Assembly (NCBI RefSeq): GCF_947493425.1
Contig: NZ_CANLRP010000086.1
Coordinates: 1-35,851 of the forward strand
Source of the DNA: an uncultured Microscilla sp.
GTDB lineage: Bacteria; Bacteroidota; Bacteroidia; Cytophagales; Microscillaceae
Length of the DNA: 35,851 nucleotides
Direction of reading: 5' to 3'
Each line of letters opens with the position of its first letter. Positions within the stretch are counted from its first letter, which is position 1. The notes beneath the pieces are model-generated. The model did no database searches, was not told where the DNA came from, and worked only from the letters and a program-made list of their open reading frames with translations. Shown here piece by piece: positions 33,275 through 35,851 of the stretch. The translations under genes and the position numbers were made by a program.

Positions 33275-34882
33275 ATGAAAAAAAATATTGTAATTTTCAT
33301 CAAAGTACCACTACTAATATTGCTTGTTAATACTTTTTTAGCCGCTCAGCAAAATAATTTAGCCAAGCTACGAACAACCAATTATGTTGATCAACCCATA
33401 CATGCAACCCATAAGTATTGGGTAGTGTTTAGAGATAAGGGAGCCTTTGCCCCAAATGCCCGCTATGTGTCTGCCCAAACCCTGCAAAACCGTCGTTTGT
33501 TGGGCTTGCCTTTACAGCAAATAAGCGATGTACCAGTAGCTACACAATATATTCAACAATTACAAAAACAAAAGATTCAACTATGTCAGCGTTCTAAATG
33601 GCTCAATGCTGTATCGGTAAGGGCAAATACTACCCAACGAGTCTGGTTGCAGCAACAAGCTTTTGTGAAAGAAGTAAGTCTTATGTACCCCTACGGAGTA
33701 ATGACAGCACAACAACAAATCGGCGAGCCCTCCGAAAAACAATTTGCTACTGTACTTAAGCAGATGAAAGCACGATTTCTGGTAGAAGCAGGCTTGAATG
33801 GCAAAAGCATTAAAATAGGCATCATCGATGTAGGATTTGACGGGGCAGATAAACTCCATGCCTTGAAGCACGTTTTTAAAGACAAGCGCTTTTTGGGTGG
33901 ACGCGATTTTGTGAAACCTTCCAACAAAAAAGTGTTTAGCCGACAAACCAACGACGACTACCACGGCACCCAGGTATGGCGCGCCATTGCTGGCAAAACC
34001 AGCCAACGCCAATTTGGGCTTGCCACTGGAGCCCAATTCTATGTAGCCCGTACTGATCATGGCGTAACCGAAACACGCACCGAAGAAGATCATTGGATAG
34101 CTGCTGTTGAATGGATGGATAGCCTTGGCGTACGTATTGTCAATACTTCGTTGGGCTACTCCGATGGGTTTACCAACCGAAAGGAAGATTATACCCCCAA
34201 AGAAATGGATGGCAAAACCAGTAAGATAAGCCGTGCTACCGACATTGCGGTCAAACAAAAGGGGATATTGGTGGTAGTATCGGCAGGCAATGAAGGAGCC
34301 CTTCAATGGAAGGTCGTGTCTACCCCTGGTGATGCTAAAGAGGCGTTGTCGGTGGGTGCTACCAATAAAAACTTTAGAGCCAAGGCTGGTTACAGCAGTA
34401 TTGGTCCTGATTTTTTACCTTACCTCAAACCTAATGTTTCTTGTTTTGCCTCTAATGGCACCTCTTTTTCGGCTCCAGTCATTTCAGGGCTTGCGGCCTG
34501 TCTTTTGCAAAAAAAGCCTTCCCTCAAAAACACTGAGTTAAGAGCCATCATAGAAAAATCGGCGCACTTGTACCCTTACGGCAATAATTATATTGGGTAT
34601 GGTATTCCACAAACAGATGTGGCTCTTAAACTCATCAATGAACCTCATTGGAAGCCTGACAATGTAAAAACAATGGAAGTAACAAGGGGTAAACTGGTAT
34701 TGGAAAAGTTGACAAACAAAAAGGTGGTGGTTTTTCATAAACGTGACCAATACCAGGTACAACACCAACAACGTATAAAGGTAGGCAAAGACCAAAAGGT
34801 GGTCATTAAACGTCACAAACGCACTACTCTACGAACCACTGTAGACATAGGTAATGAAGTAATAGAAATTTATTGGAAGTAA
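33275..34882 (+). CDS. Secreted subtilisin-like serine protease (S8 family)
   Basis: The 535-residue protein has a signal peptide (to about LAAQ, 25), a putative inhibitory propeptide (about 45-140) and an S8 catalytic domain (about 165-455). The catalytic triad is Asp185 (IGIIDVGFDGA), His230 (DDYHGTQV) and Ser397 (NGTSFSAPVISG), with oxyanion Asn339 (SAGNEG). All are intact. A basic beta-rich tail (about 460-535) follows; it does not look like a standard type IX sorting domain, so release to the medium by that route is doubtful. Likely role: periplasmic or surface protein degradation. The stop codon overlaps the start of the next gene (TAATG). Confidence 0.93.
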   Translation: MKKNIVIFIKVPLLILLVNTFLAAQQNNLAKLRTTNYVDQPIHATHKYWVVFRDKGAFAPNARYVSAQTLQNRRLLGLPLQQISDVPVATQYIQQLQKQKIQLCQRSKWLNAVSVRANTTQRVWLQQQAFVKEVSLMYPYGVMTAQQQIGEPSEKQFATVLKQMKARFLVEAGLNGKSIKIGIIDVGFDGADKLHALKHVFKDKRFLGGRDFVKPSNKKVFSRQTNDDYHGTQVWRAIAGKTSQRQFGLATGAQFYVARTDHGVTETRTEEDHWIAAVEWMDSLGVRIVNTSLGYSDGFTNRKEDYTPKEMDGKTSKISRATDIAVKQKGILVVVSAGNEGALQWKVVSTPGDAKEALSVGATNKNFRAKAGYSSIGPDFLPYLKPNVSCFASNGTSFSAPVISGLAACLLQKKPSLKNTELRAIIEKSAHLYPYGNNYIGYGIPQTDVALKLINEPHWKPDNVKTMEVTRGKLVLEKLTNKKVVVFHKRDQYQVQHQQRIKVGKDQKVVIKRHKRTTLRTTVDIGNEVIEIYWK

Positions 34883-35823
34883 TGACAATAGCATCGCAAG
34901 CTTATTTAGAAGTAAAAGATCAACTCACTACATTGCTACAGTCAGAAGATATGAGCAATATAGAGTTGGCTCTAAAAATAGGGCAAAATTACCCTGAGTT
35001 TGAGGAACAGTTAGACAAATATCGTTTATTTTACCGGGTGGCTTTGAATAAAATGCTGAATACTTTAACACCTGAAAATATCTATGAATTGTTGCAACTT
35101 ACTGAGCTAGACTTGCAAAGTACGGGCTTGGTAAAACTACCCGCCGAGGTAGCAGTCCTTAAACATTTAACAAGCCTCAATTTAAACGAGAATTTTTTGT
35201 CAGATTTGCCTTTACACATAGGAAGTTTGCCTCAATTAAACAGGCTGTTCATAGCAAAAAATGAACTCGCCCAACTCCGACCAGCAATAGGTCAACTCAA
35301 ATCGCTCAAGGTATTGCATTTGTACGACAATAAGTTGCAGGACTTGCCCCCTCAACTGCAGCAATGTGAGTACCTGGAGGCCTTGTCTATTAATAGCAAT
35401 CAGTTTGGAGTTTTCCCTAAGGTAGTTTGCTCATTATTGAATTTGGAAATTCTGTACATTCAGCACAATAACCTCCAGGTGCTTCCTCCCGAAATAGGCG
35501 AATTAAGTCGCTTAGATCACCTCAATGTAGGGCATAACCAGCTCAAACAATTGCCAAAAACTATGGGCAACCTACAAAGGCTTGGGTTGCTTGATCTAAC
35601 CCACAATCAACTCAAAGAGTTTCCGTTGCCTATATTAGAAATGAAACAAATAGTCAAGCTTGTGGTTGCCAATAACCAGCTTAGTCATATTCCTGCCGAA
35701 GTATTTGATTTGCCTCACTTATATCAACTAGATGTAAGTAATAATTTCATTACCCAGGTTGATTTTTCGATTACAACTAAACCACCCTGCACTGAAAGTA
35801 CAGGGGTTTTACTAGCGGACTGA
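34882..35823 (+). CDS. Leucine-rich-repeat protein
   Basis: The 313-residue protein has a helical N-terminus (about 1-65), then about ten LRRs of roughly 23 residues with consensus LxxLxLxxNxLxxLPxxIxxLxx, for example LKVLHLYDNKLQDLPPQLQQ and LDHLNVGHNQLKQLP. There is no signal peptide, so it is cytoplasmic and likely a protein-binding scaffold. The ATG shares one base with the protease stop (TAATG at 34880-34884), implying coupled translation. A TTG start three codons earlier is also in frame but less likely. The last repeat is followed by about 15 unrelated residues (PPCTESTGVLLAD) encoded in palindromic repeat DNA, so the natural C-terminus may have been altered. Confidence 0.85.
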   Translation: MTIASQAYLEVKDQLTTLLQSEDMSNIELALKIGQNYPEFEEQLDKYRLFYRVALNKMLNTLTPENIYELLQLTELDLQSTGLVKLPAEVAVLKHLTSLNLNENFLSDLPLHIGSLPQLNRLFIAKNELAQLRPAIGQLKSLKVLHLYDNKLQDLPPQLQQCEYLEALSINSNQFGVFPKVVCSLLNLEILYIQHNNLQVLPPEIGELSRLDHLNVGHNQLKQLPKTMGNLQRLGLLDLTHNQLKEFPLPILEMKQIVKLVVANNQLSHIPAEVFDLPHLYQLDVSNNFITQVDFSITTKPPCTESTGVLLAD

Positions 35824-35838
35824 AAGTCCTCGCTCATT
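35785..35838. repeat. Two consecutive palindromes with an ACT-GAA-AGT core
   Basis: The first palindrome has arms CCCTGCACT (35785-35793) and AGTACAGGG (35797-35805) with a GAA loop. The second has AGCGGACT and AGTCCTCGCT around the same GAA loop (core 35819-35827). The shared word ACTGAAAGT recurs 28 nt apart. They cover the last codons and stop of the LRR gene and run to the window edge, which looks like the start of a dispersed intergenic repeat. The first also resembles a terminator stem followed by TTTT. Confidence 0.55.
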
Positions 35839-35851
35839 CCAATATAAAATT

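Noticed and set aside
33581..34306. 241-codon minus-strand frame inside the subtilisin-like gene
   Set aside because: Antisense shadow; the plus-strand frame contains the complete catalytic triad.
1..35851. tRNA, rRNA, CRISPR arrays, prophage or complete insertion sequences
   Set aside because: I looked in the intergenic regions for tRNA T-loop motifs, regularly spaced repeats and transposase or integrase motifs and found none.

Overview
The window looks like chromosomal DNA of a gliding or marine member of the Bacteroidota, most likely a Cytophagales bacterium close to Microscilla. This is inferred from several things seen in the sequence: AT-rich intergenic DNA; start sites without Shine-Dalgarno sequences; a few TAnnTTTG -7 promoter elements; many lipoproteins and signal peptides ending in AQ; 7TMR-DISM and TPR proteins joined to SpoIIE phosphatases; periplasmic propeller sensors; GldM-like domains; and an archaeal/eukaryotic-type prolyl-tRNA synthetase. 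I see no rRNA, tRNA, CRISPR array, prophage or complete insertion sequence.

Layout. 1-3.0 kb: a very short propeller-sensor gene and a 7TMR-DISM/SpoIIE lipoprotein, both on the minus strand. 3.1-5.7 kb (minus): a guanidine-modifying hydrolase (arginine deiminase/DDAH superfamily), then a microbial poly(ADP-ribose) glycohydrolase overlapping an unknown membrane protein gene. 6.2-9.1 kb (plus): a voltage-gated K+ channel with a C-terminal zinc ribbon, then two overlapping lipoprotein genes that look like shortened GldM (type IX secretion/gliding) proteins. 9.3-9.54 kb: an apparently non-coding, hairpin-rich stretch ending in a terminator. 9.7-14.2 kb (plus): an M14 zinc carboxypeptidase, a cytoplasmic TPR-SpoIIE phosphatase and a small membrane protein. 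14.3-16.4 kb: fabF (minus) with a candidate distant promoter, followed by a MITE-like palindromic element. 16.4-18.3 kb: a membrane-anchored MutS-family ATPase. 18.3-20.9 kb: an OmpR-type response regulator and its histidine kinase (minus), then a free-standing receiver protein (plus). 21.0-23.5 kb (minus): an FAD-dependent oxidoreductase and a coiled-coil lipoprotein with a degenerate OmpA domain. 24.0-27.3 kb: an outer-membrane barrel protein, a thioredoxin-fold protein behind a perfect 27-bp inverted-repeat terminator, and proS. 27.8-31.7 kb (plus): a low-complexity basic lipoprotein, a FadL-like barrel, a tiny zinc-ribbon protein and a secreted protein of unknown role. 31.8-33.1 kb (minus): an Xaa-Pro aminopeptidase. 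33.3-35.8 kb (plus): a subtilisin-like protease translationally coupled to a leucine-rich-repeat protein whose last codons lie in palindromic repeat DNA.

How the genes relate. Most transcription units hold one or two genes, and nine canonical hairpin/T-run terminators separate them. Signalling is the main theme: two different sensor modules, one membrane-bound and one TPR-based, carry nearly the same SpoIIE phosphatase module, and a two-component pair and a lone receiver lie nearby. The second theme is envelope and secretion: GldM-like lipoproteins, barrels, the OmpA-like lipoprotein and exported peptidases. The most unusual items are the orphan pair of mini-GldM lipoproteins, the PARG/membrane-protein overlap, the candidate structured RNA at 9.34-9.54 kb, the MITE-like element at 16.03-16.20 kb and the OmpA-like protein that has lost its peptidoglycan-binding motif.
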